Assembly (NCBI GenBank): GCA_905250125.1
Contig: CAJNOL010000262.1
Span: forward strand, 1 to 64,000
DNA: 64,000 bases
Direction of reading: 5' to 3'
From: Rotaria sordida
Taxonomy: Eukaryota > Rotifera > Eurotatoria > Philodinida > Philodinidae
The first letter of the stretch is position 1. Every line of letters begins with the position of its first letter. Below the pieces are notes generated by a model. The model saw nothing but the letters and a program-made list of their open reading frames with translations, had not been told where the DNA came from and ran no database searches. The translations under genes and the position numbers were made by a program. Positions 25,295-39,256 of the stretch are shown here, piece by piece.

Positions 25295-25525
25295 ACGCAG
25301 GAAAGAAATGTTGTAGAGAATAAAAGAAAGTACTTTCACAACATCATATCAACTGTATTCAGCTAACAATGCAAAGATTACTTATCTGTGTAATTTTGTT
25401 TTTCTCTTTTCAAGTCATTCGTTATATATTGTGATGTCAGCTGTTATCGAGCAGTCACCTACTTTTTCTGCAAGTAATCGGACTTAAAAGCAGCGAGCAA
25501 ACATTCGATTGATTTATGCTTGCGT
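25295..25525 (-). repeat. Right arm of inverted duplication (uninterrupted)
   Basis: Reverse complement of the left arm. Shared blocks include TTGTTAGCTGAATACAGT and AATATATAACGAATGACTT. It carries the pre-insertion version of the MITE target. Confidence 0.7.
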
Positions 25526-26254
25526 AGTGGTCATACCTTATTCAGTTTGCAGTGCAATTTGATCCGAATTACAAATTTTTTTTTGCTTCTTTATAAGCCA
25601 TCAATTACAAGAAAGAACAAGTTTTGTAAGAAATTTTCTACAGAAAAAGATAGCTTTTGGTTAAAAAAGAAGGAATTTGCATCAGTATTGTATAATATAA
25701 AAGAGACACTGTGTAAAAGAGTTCAATAATAACCGATGGTATTTGAGCTCAAATGAAGAAAAACATTTCGAGATGATCATTCTGTCACTGTGCAAGAGCT
25801 CATAACGATTTGGTAATTAACAGGAAAAGAAAATAATACTTCAGGATGATCTGTTACGGTTCAATCATTGAGAACAAATACATTTTCTTGTCTCAATTGT
25901 CTCTTAATTACTCTTTTCATAGCTTTTATTAGATCAAATGCTTGGCTTCATTTTGCAACTATCAAGGAAGTGCATGCATAATAAAAGTTGTGTGTGAATA
26001 GAATACGAGAGATAGAGATGAGGTAGATTGAGACCAATCATGAAACTTTATGTTTATAAAAGCGGTCGTTTTTCATCGAACATTAAATTTTTTTCTCTAA
26101 GTAAACAGAAACTTCCTAAAATCTTCACAACTACATCCTTCACAATTCTGAATTATCTGAATGTTGTAGATCTTGCAGGAAAACTGATCATTGGTTTAAG
26201 GAACTATCGTCTGGTCCCAACATCTTTCCAAAAACAAGTTCGCAGCCCAGCACC

Positions 26255-26347
26255 AAGGGTGGGTGAGGGTGTGGGTGGGTGTGGGGTGTGAGTCTGGATC
26301 TGAGTGTAAGTGTTGTTTTCACACACCCACACCCACACCCCACCCTT
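26255..26347. repeat. Telomere-like hairpin 10
   Basis: AAGGGTGGGTGAGGGTGTGG / GTGGGTGTGGGG 5' arm; ACACACCCACACCCACACCC / CACCCTT 3' arm. Outer ends AAGGGTGGG/CCCACCCTT pair exactly. One of the longest arms. Confidence 0.8.
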
Positions 26348-27034
26348 AAAAACAAGTGTATATCTCTATACGCAACTAATAAAAGAGAAATTATTCTGAG
26401 GCAAGACAATTCTCTTTAATGGCGAACAAAGATATGATTAACATATTCACGGCGATATGAATATTGTTTTTTTATAATTCGTGAAAGGTTCCATTTCTTT
26501 ATTCATGCTAGTTATAATGGTTCAAAACAGCCTTTGTCAATGTTTCTCTTATGGATATGATCTATGAACATTCCTTTATCAGTGGTAAAAGAACCAGCCC
26601 CTTTGGTCAAAGTATGGCCAAAATATTCCAAAATTTCTGCGCTAAAGGAACTTTTGGGTTACTCTGTAGTGGGGCCCACCAGTGGACCCCATCGCCTCGA
26701 ATGTGTTAATCATTTGCTTTTATTTTAAGAGATGGGAAAGTACAACTTAGTTTGTATATAATACTTGATTAGTCTGATGTCTTTAATGAACTTATCATTC
26801 ATTCGTAATACTATTCAAAACGAAAGAATACATATGTTATTCATTCTTCGCAATTTATGTTTATTTTTTATATTTTCTGTTAAGATCATCGAATATATCA
26901 AAATACTTATAAATGGCAAACATTAAGATAAAGAAAAGAAAAAGTATTGGCATAGATAAACAAGACAATACAATTATCAATATTACGTAAAAGAAAAAAA
27001 AAGTTTTCGTTGCTTCGCCGTCGAGTCTTGCCAT

Positions 27035-28748
<1,714 letters not shown>

Positions 28749-29790
28749 CTAGAAAAAAAATATCATGACTAATGAGGACATACAGTTATTTATGGAGAAG
28801 AGAAAAACAACATGTCATTCACAATATATTGACAGGGGTCGCAGTCGGGAAGGTACGAAGAAGAAGGATTTTGAGAAGGAATTTTTCAAAAAAAAAAGAA
28901 GGAAATTCGAATGAAAGAGGGAAAAGAAGGAATTTTGCGGAATAGTGCGCTGCAACGAATAGATTTTATATGACACCCAATAAGAAACAATAGGACTGGC
29001 CCAAGGGAGTAAAAAAGATAATTTTCGAATTATTATTTTGTCACGTTTCAAGAACATTCTCCTTAGGAGCGTAACCAGAAATAGTCGGGTGGTTGGGCGC
29101 CACTCTAAAAACTCTAAGACGTCATCTAAGAGTAATGCATTATGTCTCTTTTTTTATACAGCGAAAGCGCATTAAAGAATCTATCTGTAAAAGCAGATTT
29201 TAAAAATTGTCCTTAGTTTGTTCAGTAGAGAAAAGATCCGAAAGTCGCAAGATTTCATTTGAATAAAACTATGCTATTTTTATGCAAATCAGTGAAATTG
29301 TTGATGAATTCTTCGAAAGAGACGTGGCAATGACGCTTCACTTATAATATATACAAATTGTCCAAACAAATATCCAATATTGTATTAAACGTAATTGTCT
29401 CTATTAATTTCATCTTGCTAAATGATCGTTGAAAGATGGCGAATGAAACTGATAGAGTTATAGCACCGATTACATATGATAGTATTATTTGAAATGCCGA
29501 TTGTCCAAGTTAATAGTTCAAGTTAGAGATCATTTTGATACTTCCAGACTTTGAATTTTCAACATCAATTCAAGAATCAGAGATGGACAAGTATAAGCTC
29601 GAGTTCAGATAAACTTCGAAGTTTAGGTGTTTTCTTATCAGAGTTGAAGTCGTGTATAAAAAATGAAGGGTAGTAGTCAGTGTGGGGATTCAAAAAAGGA
29701 GTAAAATTGCATGGTGTTGCAGTGGCATATGGGCGAAATTGTTTATCTCTGCTAAAAAAATTAAATTTGATAAAATAACAGACACAGAAC
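28749..29790. other. Spacer where the tubulin first exon should be
   Basis: No match to the missing N-terminal tubulin exon. CAGGGGTCGCAGTCGGG at 28831 looks like a hAT-type transposon end, but no partner was found. Purine-rich GAAGAAGGA tract at 28857-28935. Confidence 0.35.
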
Positions 29791-31546
29791 CAGACTTGGA
29801 ACCGGACCGGCCGGTCTGCCGGTTACCGATCCGGCCCGGTCTAACTTTTCAGACCGGCCGGTCTTCACCGGTTTTTTACCGGTTTTTTTACAATTTTTTG
29901 GGAATTAAAACTTGCCTATTTTGCTCATTTTTAAGGATTTCCATGGGATCAATGGTCAAAAAATTTGATCTGGAAAGTTTCCCACTGGCAAAACTTCAAT
30001 CGTATTTGAAATCCCAGCTCTAAATATTGACCAACACTTTCTCATACCTCTATCAGAGGCTCATATTATTTGGAATGAATTTATTATACTCACGAAAAGT
30101 TGATCACATTTTACAAGCTTCTGTCGGTTTAAACTCAAGATTTTTCTTGAAATTTCGGGATCACTCATTTGCAGTAGTCTTAGCTGATTTTCATAGAAGC
30201 CAAATAGGCACAAGTATTCAAGTTCATGCTTTCATAGCAAAATATTTTTAATAAAATCATTTCTGTTGTCAAGGTCTTTCTAATTACTAGCATCATACAA
30301 CCGCTGTAATATTTAGGTATCAATAAACCTTACATATGAAGTCTAATGTAAAAATATTACAGATTAGCTCACATTATCTTTCTCTCTACAGTAGCATTCT
30401 TCTGTGGAGTGAAATACATTTCAGCTGTGTTAACCCTCATATTACCACCTGATGTCTGCTCGGGCCCCAGATTGAATATTATGTTTCTCTTTCCTCAAAA
30501 AGTAATAGATCAACCACTTATCTTCTAGATATGCGCTAACGAAAGTTAGACGAGCATATCGATTATATCAGCGTCTTCGATAGTAACATCGTCAATATGA
30601 TAAAAGAGCTAGAAGTACTCGTCAACGTGTTTTCATCAATTGGGGTCCACTCGGACCCCAGAGAGTAGAACTAATTACACATGTATTATTATTGAGATAT
30701 AATTTCAATTCAGTATTTCATGCATTCGCCCAGCTCTAAAGAATATTCTAGAACTTTGTATCCTATGCTATGAGTGTCCAAAAGTGAATTGAACTTTGAG
30801 CCTTGGTATCATTGTATTAGAGTTTTCTAGGATATTTGTTCTCATCCTAAAATTTACTGTGGAACTATAAAAGACTAGTTGAAACCGCTGGATAATTTTC
30901 AATTTAAATTTTTTCCCTCTGTTACATTCTATTTCTAATAATCTCCGGCAAATATTACTCACATTTACTGCAGAGGTTGATGGAGAATTTTCCTCACTAT
31001 TCTTGAAAATTGAGCTGGGATCCGTGCGGAACCCAATCAAGAAAAACATTAGTGTTGGATAGGTGGTAATATGAGGGTTAAGGAACTAAGTATTTCAAAT
31101 AAGAATAGATTAAACCTATCAATTGTAGAGAAATCATATCATTATTTGAAAAGACTCAAAGAACAGTTAGCTGTTGTTCAGTCCTATAGTTGCTGTGAGT
31201 GTTAGTCGAAACTTTTTGAAAGAAATATTCTTTGGTTTTGAATATTAGCATACTAAATATGACAGACTAAAAAAGAAGTCGCTGCTATTAGAAGCTCCAA
31301 GAATTGTATAAGTTTGATATTATATGTCTTTGTAGAACTAAAATAACAAACTGTTGCGCAAGAACATTGGTTGCTTAGCTAATACATGAGTGCATCGCTT
31401 TTTTTCGCCAGTTAAATCAAGAATTTGGACCAGCCGTTTTTTCACCCGTCTAGTCATAAACTTGAACCGGCCGGTTTTTCGCCGGTCTAGACAAGACTTT
31501 GGACCGGCCGGTCCGGTCTGAAAAAATCAGACCGGTTCCAAGTCTG
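29791..31546. mobile_element. Non-autonomous hAT-type transposon
   Basis: Perfect 15-bp TIRs CAGACTTGGAACCGG at both ends, flanked by a perfect 8-bp target duplication CACAGAAC (29783-29790 and 31547-31554), the hallmark of the hAT superfamily. The subterminal regions carry ACCGGCCGGT palindromes and TTTTTCACCGG-like words, probable transposase-binding repeats. No transposase frame. Length 1756 bp, including a nested piggyBac-type insert at 30434-31077; about 1.1 kb without it. Confidence 0.9.
30430..31081. mobile_element. piggyBac-type MITE nested in the hAT element
   Basis: TTAA at 30430-33 and 31078-81 flank perfect 17-bp TIRs CCCTCATATTACCACCT. A TTAA target and a CCCT-start TIR are diagnostic of piggyBac. 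644 bp internal, no transposase. Being inside the hAT copy, it is the younger insertion. Internally GGGGTCCACTCGGACCCC (30644-30661) forms a short hairpin. Confidence 0.88.
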
Positions 31547-31554
31547 CACAGAAC

Positions 31555-32810
31555 AGCTTTTACATATATCGCGATTTTTTTTTGACTCCTTCAAATGTAA
31601 ACAATACTCCGTATCTCAACACAATGTTGATATTCTATTTTAAATTTGCAGGATTTCTGGGAACTGACAGATACTTGATACTTAATAATGCACTTAATCC
31701 ACTGATAAAATTAATATCAACTCAGAGATAAGACAATATGGATCGTTGTGTTTTATTGATTTTACAGTTTTGAAATAAAAATAAGTTTTTCTTTAATCGG
31801 TGGTGGTTGGGCTGGGTCCAACTATGGTCTGGTTAGGCCACTAATTCTTTTCGTTTTTTAGTGAAAAATAACAGAAAATGAATTTCAAAGGCAAGCAATC
31901 GTCTTCTCGATCGTGCGATGCAGATGAATGTTGTTGTCATCTCTATGTCTCAATGACTCTCTCGGTAGTTTTACAGGTCAGGCACACATCTCACCCACAT
32001 GCATTGCCATGCTGTGTAGCGATCACAAAATTTATATATGATCAATCTGTCCATTAATAGGTCGTCAGAGATATATAGCACCATCCTTGTTCTGTCCTTG
32101 AGAAAAAGGTGACACGCATACTGACTACCTCTATCTCCAATAAAACTGCGTCTTTTGTTATACTAAGCGACAATCTGACAATCTCGATTGAACATCGATA
32201 CGCCACGAAAGACCATTCGCACAAGCAGCTATAAGACTCTAACCATGAGATGGTTCAGCTTCAACTACGCTCTGTCGCTGAGTAAAGGTACGAAATTTTC
32301 AACAGTAACCGTATTCTAGTGAAGCACCATTTTACGTATCTCAAGTTCTGCATATGCACCCCACATAGATTGAAGCCACACATACATACTGTAGTCTAAG
32401 TATAACGCACTTTGGATTGGACTTGAAGTAAATAAAACATTTTCTGGAGCTTTGAGAGCTCCCTATCAATGTCAGACTATAACTAAGTATTGCTAATCGG
32501 TTTTTTCCATGTTTCTGAGAACCTATCCGTGTGAAAAATAAAAAAAGAAGGACCGCTGCGAGGCCTATTCATGCAGTGGATTTTAATAAGCTCAATTAAA
32601 TCTAAAATGACATAATATTATAAGAATCTTTTGGAAAAAGAATTGTTCTTAAGAATTTCGTTCAATAGCGCAATGGTTGTTAATCAGTTCTATGTAATTT
32701 AATTATATTTAGTTTTATTTCAATTCTATCCAAGACAAAATATGAAAAAAAACAAAATTAAGTATAAGAAATGATGTATTTTTTTGTTTAACAAAGCTTT
32801 AATAAATATT
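31555..32810. other. Spacer
   Basis: No TIR, tandem repeat or coding frame recognised. 31900-32340 is slightly more GC-rich than its surroundings but has stops in all frames. Confidence 0.4.
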
Positions 32811-35404
32811 TCATTTCGAAGACGATTGACATAATACATAAAAAATCCATGCTTCCGTCTCCTTGAGAAAAAGATCAGGTTGATTTTCAGCGTAACGCAT
32901 AAAGAAGAACAGAGGAACTTTGAGCATGATTGCACGAACATGAAATGATTTACATTCATCGAAAAAGTTATCGACGCATCCCATACAATAATTACAAATC
33001 ATGCAAAAAAGAATATATGGAACTGTTGAAGCCTCGATTAACCATCGATGAAAATTCGTTGATGTTATATGCTCCCCATTATTCATCAATCCGAACCATT
33101 TATACAAAAAAGCGAACAAGGTATAAACTAATGTTAATATTATTTCTTTTTCCAATAAAAAAATAATTCCATGTGTATCTCTTTCTTCTTGCTCATACAA
33201 TCCCAAATGAATAGTTTCATTGATAAGATGACGAAAACTGCAAAAATAGGGAGACAACAAAACCAAAAGTAAACAAATAAATGATAAAATAAAATAGATG
33301 TTGATGAAAATAAATTGAACGAACAATATAACTATCAAATGAATATACCCAGGTGCAAAAATCGTACGAGGATCATATAAGATCTTATACGATCTTACTG
33401 ACAATTAGATTTGTAAGATTCAGATTGTATGATCTTACGAAATCTTGCAAATTTCTTGTTCTAAGATTTAATATGATTCTTATTATAAGATGCTAGCGTC
33501 AATCTTATATGATTCTTGATATAAGATTCTTGCAAGATCTGAGGATGGGAGTCTTGTAAGATATTGTAGGACCTTGTCAGACCATAATTTTAAGATATTT
33601 CTCATGCAAACTAGTTTTTATAACGATAGGTTTATAGATGTAGATTACTACACGTGTTTAAGTGATGGAATGCTTCCTAATAGAAATATAATTTCTTTTT
33701 AAATTGCAAATACACGTTTTGTATACAGCGATGCTTATTATAAAAACAGCACACTACTAATCAATTTGATTTGACTTGATTAAGTTTATTATTGTTTTGA
33801 ATTTTATCTCGTTAAATTCATTTTATCGTTTATTCTTATTGAAAAAAACATTTTTTGTATTTGTTTGTAAAACTGTAATTAATAATAATTCTCTAGTGTA
33901 GAGGACATGTAAGCTGACAATGGCTAATATAGACTATATATATGAGCGAGAAACCGTTACATTCGTCTTATATTCTGGTATGGTGGAAGAAATTGCACGT
34001 CATATATTTTTTCAAAAATACAACTAGGCTTTTTATATTAATTTATAATTCTTCAAAATTATCCAGTTTTGTTTTAGATATTTGAAATTCGTATCGATCT
34101 TATTTAGTCTTTGTGGTTTCATCGACTGAATTTCGATATTTCTGGTTTATTTTGACTCAAACTAATGATGAAAAATATTATTTTATTTTACTTTCAATCA
34201 ATGTGAAAGGAGTTAGTTTCATTTGATGTATATGCTTAACTTATTTCAGTTAAGATATAATTAATCTAAGAAGATTATCTACTTATAGTCAAAGTAAAAT
34301 GAAAGCAATTTAATACAACTATAGTTGTTTTACAACAAAATAGGTTCATTTTCATAAGATTATTTATTTAATAGTCTAAGAAAATAAAATAAATTCAAAG
34401 TGAAGAGATTAATCTTACTTGAAATAAAGTTAAACTAATGGAATTATTGCATTTATATTTTTTTAATGCAAAATTAATATTCAATTTGATAATATTATTT
34501 AGAATTTACATTATATGGAACTAAATTAACCTAATTTTATCATTTTATTTTATTTCGATTGAAACAAAATTAACATACTAGATTTTTTCTACAATTAAAT
34601 TAAATTATTTTATCTGATCATTCCAACTAACACAAAATAAATATAATACAATTATTCATTTATGATTAAAATAAAATCAAGGAAACCTTATCCAATATAA
34701 TTTGGTTAAATCCGTTTTCCAAACTACAACTCTGTAATTAATTAAGTCAATTTCAATATCGAACTCTACTCTATATACTGGTGGCCGATTATTCGAGGAC
34801 GAGCTTAAAATTAACATCAAACCGAACTGTGATCTGTTTTCGATAAAACTACGCATTACTCATTGCATGTTTTCATGTGGAAATGATAAATATTTTTTTT
34901 ATTTAAAAATAAATTTAGTCTGAGACGAAGTAAAATGATAAAAATTTAGCGATAAATGTTTTCTCTTGAAACAAAGAGTTTGAAGAAGGTAACTCAGCCT
35001 GTTGAAAAATTAGGTAGAGGTGATGAAAAGTGCAAGAATATCAATCATGCGATGCATCCTATAGTTGTATAGAAGCATGTATGAATAATGCAAGATCTTA
35101 TCAGATCATACAATAAGATCATATAAGAATCGTACAGTACGATATGATCAGATGTGCAGACTTTATGACTATCTTATAAAAATCATACAAGATCGTATAT
35201 GACTTTCATACGATCTTATATCATCATATAAGATTTCACAGTAAGATCTTGTAAGGTATTGCAATATCGCACAAGATCTTATTGTCGGATTCTTCGACCT
35301 GGGTATGGGGAATGTTGCATGTGAACAATACATGAAAGTTGGTGATCTTCGATTGATGATAATAAAACATCTTGTAATAGAAAAGTTTTATTTGTAAACA
35401 ACAT
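32811..35404 (-). pseudogene. Multi-pass membrane-protein ORF split by a transposon
   Basis: The ORF starts at ATG 35404 (in-frame TAA just upstream), runs MLFTNKTFLLQDVLLSSIED to 35304, and resumes at 33345 through YIHLIVILFVQFIFINIYF to the stop at 32811. Removing the insert and one TA gives exactly 212 codons in one frame. Two hydrophobic stretches lie near residues 35-70 and weaker ones after EKEIILTLVYTLFAFLYKW, STVPYILFCMICNYCMGC and MLKVPLFFFMRY, suggesting about four membrane segments. No family recognised. As it stands, the frame reads into the transposon and only the C-terminal part is open. Confidence 0.6.
33348..35303. mobile_element. TA-inserting TIR element with AAGATCTTA subterminal repeats
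   Basis: Ends CCCAGGTGCAAAAATC and, inverted, CCCAGGTCGAAGAATC, each flanked by TA (33346-47, 35304-05). Both ends carry 180-250 bp of reiterated TAAGATCTTATAC-like words in many variants, then AT-rich filler with no transposase. TA duplication suggests the IS630/Tc1/mariner class, but the CCCAGGT end is unusual. 1956 bp. Confidence 0.75.
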
Positions 35405-35901
35405 TAATTAAATCTATTAACAAAATGATTCGATTTATATAAGGTATACAAGATATACAATTCCTTCTTTTTCAATCTTCAATGTGGTCTGACGGAATAT
35501 GTCATTTTATATATGATAAACATGTTCATCGTCCGTCGATTATGTTCAATGCTGTTTTCTCTCCGTCTATAAGATAATAGTCTGGAAACAGTCAGATAAG
35601 AAATAATAAGTCGACATATTCGTTCAATAATTTTGATAATAGAGCAGAAGAAAATGTTTTTAAAAACAATATCAGTTTGTTTTTTTCTTCTATTTAGATT
35701 GTTTTTCCTTCACTTCTCAAATACGTTGTTGTAACTTTTTCTAATTCTTATCTCAATGAAAATTCATCAAAAGTCATCTTTCCTATTAACATATGCATTA
35801 GAATTAATCAAGATTGAATTATATACTTATTAGAATATCTTCAGATAAATTTATTTCAAGAAAAATATTAAGTGTACAAATTCTCTAATTATAAGAATGG
35901 A

Positions 35902-36961
35902 TCAAATTTCACTAGGCAAAAGTCCTCTATAAGCTTTATATGCTGCAATAGCGAGTCCAGCAAATATTAAAGAAGCACTAATCACTTGTATTATTATAAG
36001 ATATCGACAATAATAAATTAGTTGACAAATTTCTATATCATCACTTAATCGATCGAATAATTGTAATTATATATGTTCACAAACTGCTCTAGAGCATTTA
36101 TCCATAATCATTGTTAATAAACACAATACAAGTAAACCAAATGGAAATTTGGTAACGGAATCAAAAAAGACGATACCGTTTATATTCTGGAGGTATATGA
36201 TTAAAAAAAAAACATATACGATAAATATACTCATGTTGTAATACATAGTTTTTCATGTTAAGATGATTTAATGTTGGATTTGTTCTTCTTCTGATTGCAT
36301 TGGTTTTCACGAAGTTCAATAACGTTCGTAAAATTATTATAACAACAATAGTAATAGATAAATAAATAAAAAGCATCCATCTGATCCCAGTATGAAAGAA
36401 ATGTAATCGGTTTAGAACTTGATTGTATAATTCCTACAAATAAAAATATATTCAATTGTTACTATCTCGCATAATAATCTTTCTACGTATCATCATGAAG
36501 AAAATTATGGATAAAATGACTAGATATGTATAATTCAAGTCATTTTATCGTTTGTTCGATTTGAAAAAAAAGAGAACCGACAAAAGCACGTTGTTTTGTT
36601 GACATCGTGAATAGAACGATCGATTCTATATTAGTAATCTTTACAAATGTCCTTACAAGATATTTTTAATCGTCAATTCGACCTGTATAATTTAAAAATA
36701 ATTAATATCTTTAAGAAAAGTATTGAGAGACATGATAAACTGAAAATATGTCAATTTAACACGGCATTTTGCAAATATATAAAATAGGTCGAGATTTTTT
36801 TCTGATTAACTATACCAATTTTGTTCAGCAATACTCACAAGCTGCTCCAAGTTTTCCTCAACAGCAATATCTTTTCGTTTATTCGATTTTTTTTCCATTG
36901 ATAAATGACATCTTTGATCGAAATATTGCCAATCGATAGAAATTTCAGATACAAAAAACGA
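35902..36961 (-). pseudogene. Decayed multi-pass membrane-protein gene
   Basis: Exon 36961-36839 (SFFVSEISIDWQYFDQRCHL ... DIAVEENLEQL, 41 codons, donor GTGAGT) joins in phase to an exon starting 36433 (ELYNQVLNRLHFFHTGIRW, then a TM-like run). At an A10 run (36203-36212) one base too many shifts the frame; past it the correct frame reads INGIVFFDSVTKFPFGLLVL then MDKCSRAVCEHI, stop, then DRLSDDIEICQLIYY and VISASLIFAGLAIAAYKAYR, ending at 35902. One indel plus one nonsense codon. No 5' exon seen. Unrecognised family; may be related in kind to its neighbour at 32811-35404. Confidence 0.5.
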
Positions 36962-38117
36962 CTAAATATTCCATATGAAATCTTATTGTTAGTTATAGAA
37001 ATAGTTGATGAATTGATTTTGAAGAGAAATTAGATTGAAGTTTAAATATTTATTGATAATGAGATATATTTATTATTTATTTGATTATTATTAGCAAAAA
37101 TTATTACAGTAAACAAAAATACTTTATCTTTTTTTGAATATTAATTTTTTATATTTATTTAGATAACACTTTTCAATCTATCAACATAAAAACAAGTTTT
37201 TTGTTCCGAAGAAAAATTTAATTTACTTCTTCATTTTTAATCGACTGCAATTAATCAAGTAAGAAAAAGACATTGTTTTTTTCTAATGAATCATAATTAT
37301 ATTTAGACGGATTTTCAATGTTTATGTAATATGCAAGGCTCTCGATTGTTTTCAAGAGTGGTTGGGAAGAGAGGGGACTAATAATTTTTCGCAAACATAC
37401 CGGAAAATTGCTCTGTACTCCCACCCTACCCCGAGTGCCTCACAGACAGATAATAGAAAAATTTCGTAGACACACAGAAAAAGTGGAAGGAACTAGCTCC
37501 GACAGCCTCTACCGCATTGAGGGCCTTGGTAATATGTTAGATGACCAATATGAAACATTATCATATATACATAATTTCTTTTTGCTTTGCTGCTTTTTTA
37601 GCTATTGCTTATTTTTTTATCATATATTTCTTTTATTCTCTGCGCAATATTATCAAAATTGGTTTTTTCTGATATATATTTTATGTTGTTTCTTAAAATT
37701 ACATATTTCTTTTTCTTTTCTAATAGGGTCCCGTGGTGCTCATTATGTATGTTTTCTGAAAGAAGAAGAGACAAAATAATCTTTTTTTTAATAAAAAAAA
37801 GGATTACTGTTCACTAGGTTGCTTATTGTCAATCCTAAAACGATCGACAAATGCATGCATGAAAGAAAATTTTTATTTCTAGACAAATAAATTTATTTTT
37901 TTCTGGGATCGAGCCGACAAGGGCTCAGTCTCATTTCAGGTATTTTATTGTTTTCTTGAAATATTAAATAAATTGTGTTGATAAAGAATATTATTGTTTG
38001 AATAATTGTTTATTTATTTGTATTATTGTTTGTTTATAAGTGAGAATATATATATAAATGTTTTGAAATATTTGTTTTTTTTTCTTTATTTTGGACATGG
38101 GGATTTTAACTAATAGA

Positions 38118-38960
38118 GCAAATGTCCCTAATATCGACAGCAAAAAATTGTCTTAGCTTGTTTGAGTCCGTACACAGCTATTTTATATATGAAGTAAAAT
38201 ATTTTTGTATATGCATAATCCTTGGATTCTGCTCTTTCAAATGGTATATAAACGATCTCTTTTCTTCGATGTTTTCACGGAGAAATTAGCGGTCTACGAT
38301 GATGAACTGCATCTGTCGTTATTAGGAGCACTTTCCCTAATTTCAACAGCAAGCCATTTTTTGTCCCTAATATCGACACTTATGCAAAATTCAAGCAAAA
38401 TACAATCTTTTGAGAACAAACAAATTTTTTACGTCTTTTGATCAGAAAACGAGCAAAGGTCATCTGAGCAATTTTGTAGAGCATGTCAAGATCTATCATA
38501 ACCTAAAGGTTCATGAAAAGCGAATTTGTTTCTAATGAGTAAAATAAGTTGGGAGGAAGATGTCTAAAATCAATGAAAAAAAAATGTCCCTAATATTGAC
38601 ACCAAGCCATTTTTTGTCCCTAATATCGACACCAAGCCATTTTTTGCCCCTAATATCGGCATCAAGCCATTTTTTTGTCCCTAATATCGACATGATGCCA
38701 TTTTTTGTCCCTAATATCGGCATCAAGTCATTTTTTGTCCCTAATATCGACACGAAGCCATTTTTTGTCCCTAATATCGACATCAAGTCATTTTTTGCCC
38801 CTATTATCGACACCAAGTCATTTTTTGTCCCTAATATCGACATCAAGCCATTTTTTGTCACTAATATCGACATCAAGCCATTTTCTGTCCCTAATATCGA
38901 CACCAAGCTATGTTTGCCGCTAATTTTGACATCAAGCAATTTTGGTCCCTAATTTCGACA
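38118..38960. repeat. 30-bp minisatellite
   Basis: Unit about TTTTTTGTCCCTAATATCGA plus CATCAAGCCA. Thirteen or so units run head to tail at 38584-38960, with single degenerate units at 38125 and 38325-38375. The period of 30 is divisible by three, so two plus frames and one minus frame stay open (VPNIDIKPFF; SILGTKNGLM). One 31-bp unit (38655-38690) shifts the phase. No spacers and no flanking TIRs. Confidence 0.9.
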
Positions 38961-39160
38961 TATGATTACAAAACTAATATACAAACTCTTAGCGGAATCC
39001 CTGCGTAATTAAAATGTGAACCATGAAATAGCTGTTGTAATGCCAATTATTAATGTCTGTCACGAGCTGTGGGAAGGAAAGTGAGTGCAATTTTATACCC
39101 ATATATGTCCAACATTTCTTTTAGTTGATGTTTCATAAATTTATGCAACGTCAACTAAAA

Positions 39161-39256
39161 GGGTGTGGGTGTGGGTGGGCGTGGGTGTGGTATAGGTGTG
39201 AGTGTGGATGTAGCTGTGCATGAAGAGACTGAAACCCACACACCTACACTCCAACC
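39161..39256. repeat. Telomere-like hairpin 11
   Basis: GGGTGTGGGTGTGGGTGGGC then GTGGGTGTGG and degenerate GTGTGAGTGTGG units; 3' arm ACCCACACACCTACACTCC. The 5' arm is about three times longer than the 3' arm. Confidence 0.8.

Larger units (their letters stand above)
22289..27034. other. 4.7 kb without an intact gene
   Basis: Holds hairpins 7-10, the inverted duplication 24450-25525 with its inserted MITE and assembly gap, and otherwise AT-rich DNA. Open frames here (22699-23013 minus, 26028-26291 plus) show no recognisable protein. Confidence 0.5.

Noticed and set aside
37910..37980. tRNA-like GGCTCGATCCC (minus)
   Set aside because: Resembles a B box, but no A box or cloverleaf at the right distance. 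No tRNA or rRNA gene was found in the window.
38532..38952. Minisatellite as a CRISPR array or as a repeat protein gene
   Set aside because: Units are contiguous without spacers in a eukaryotic setting, and open frames on both strands follow from the 30-bp period.
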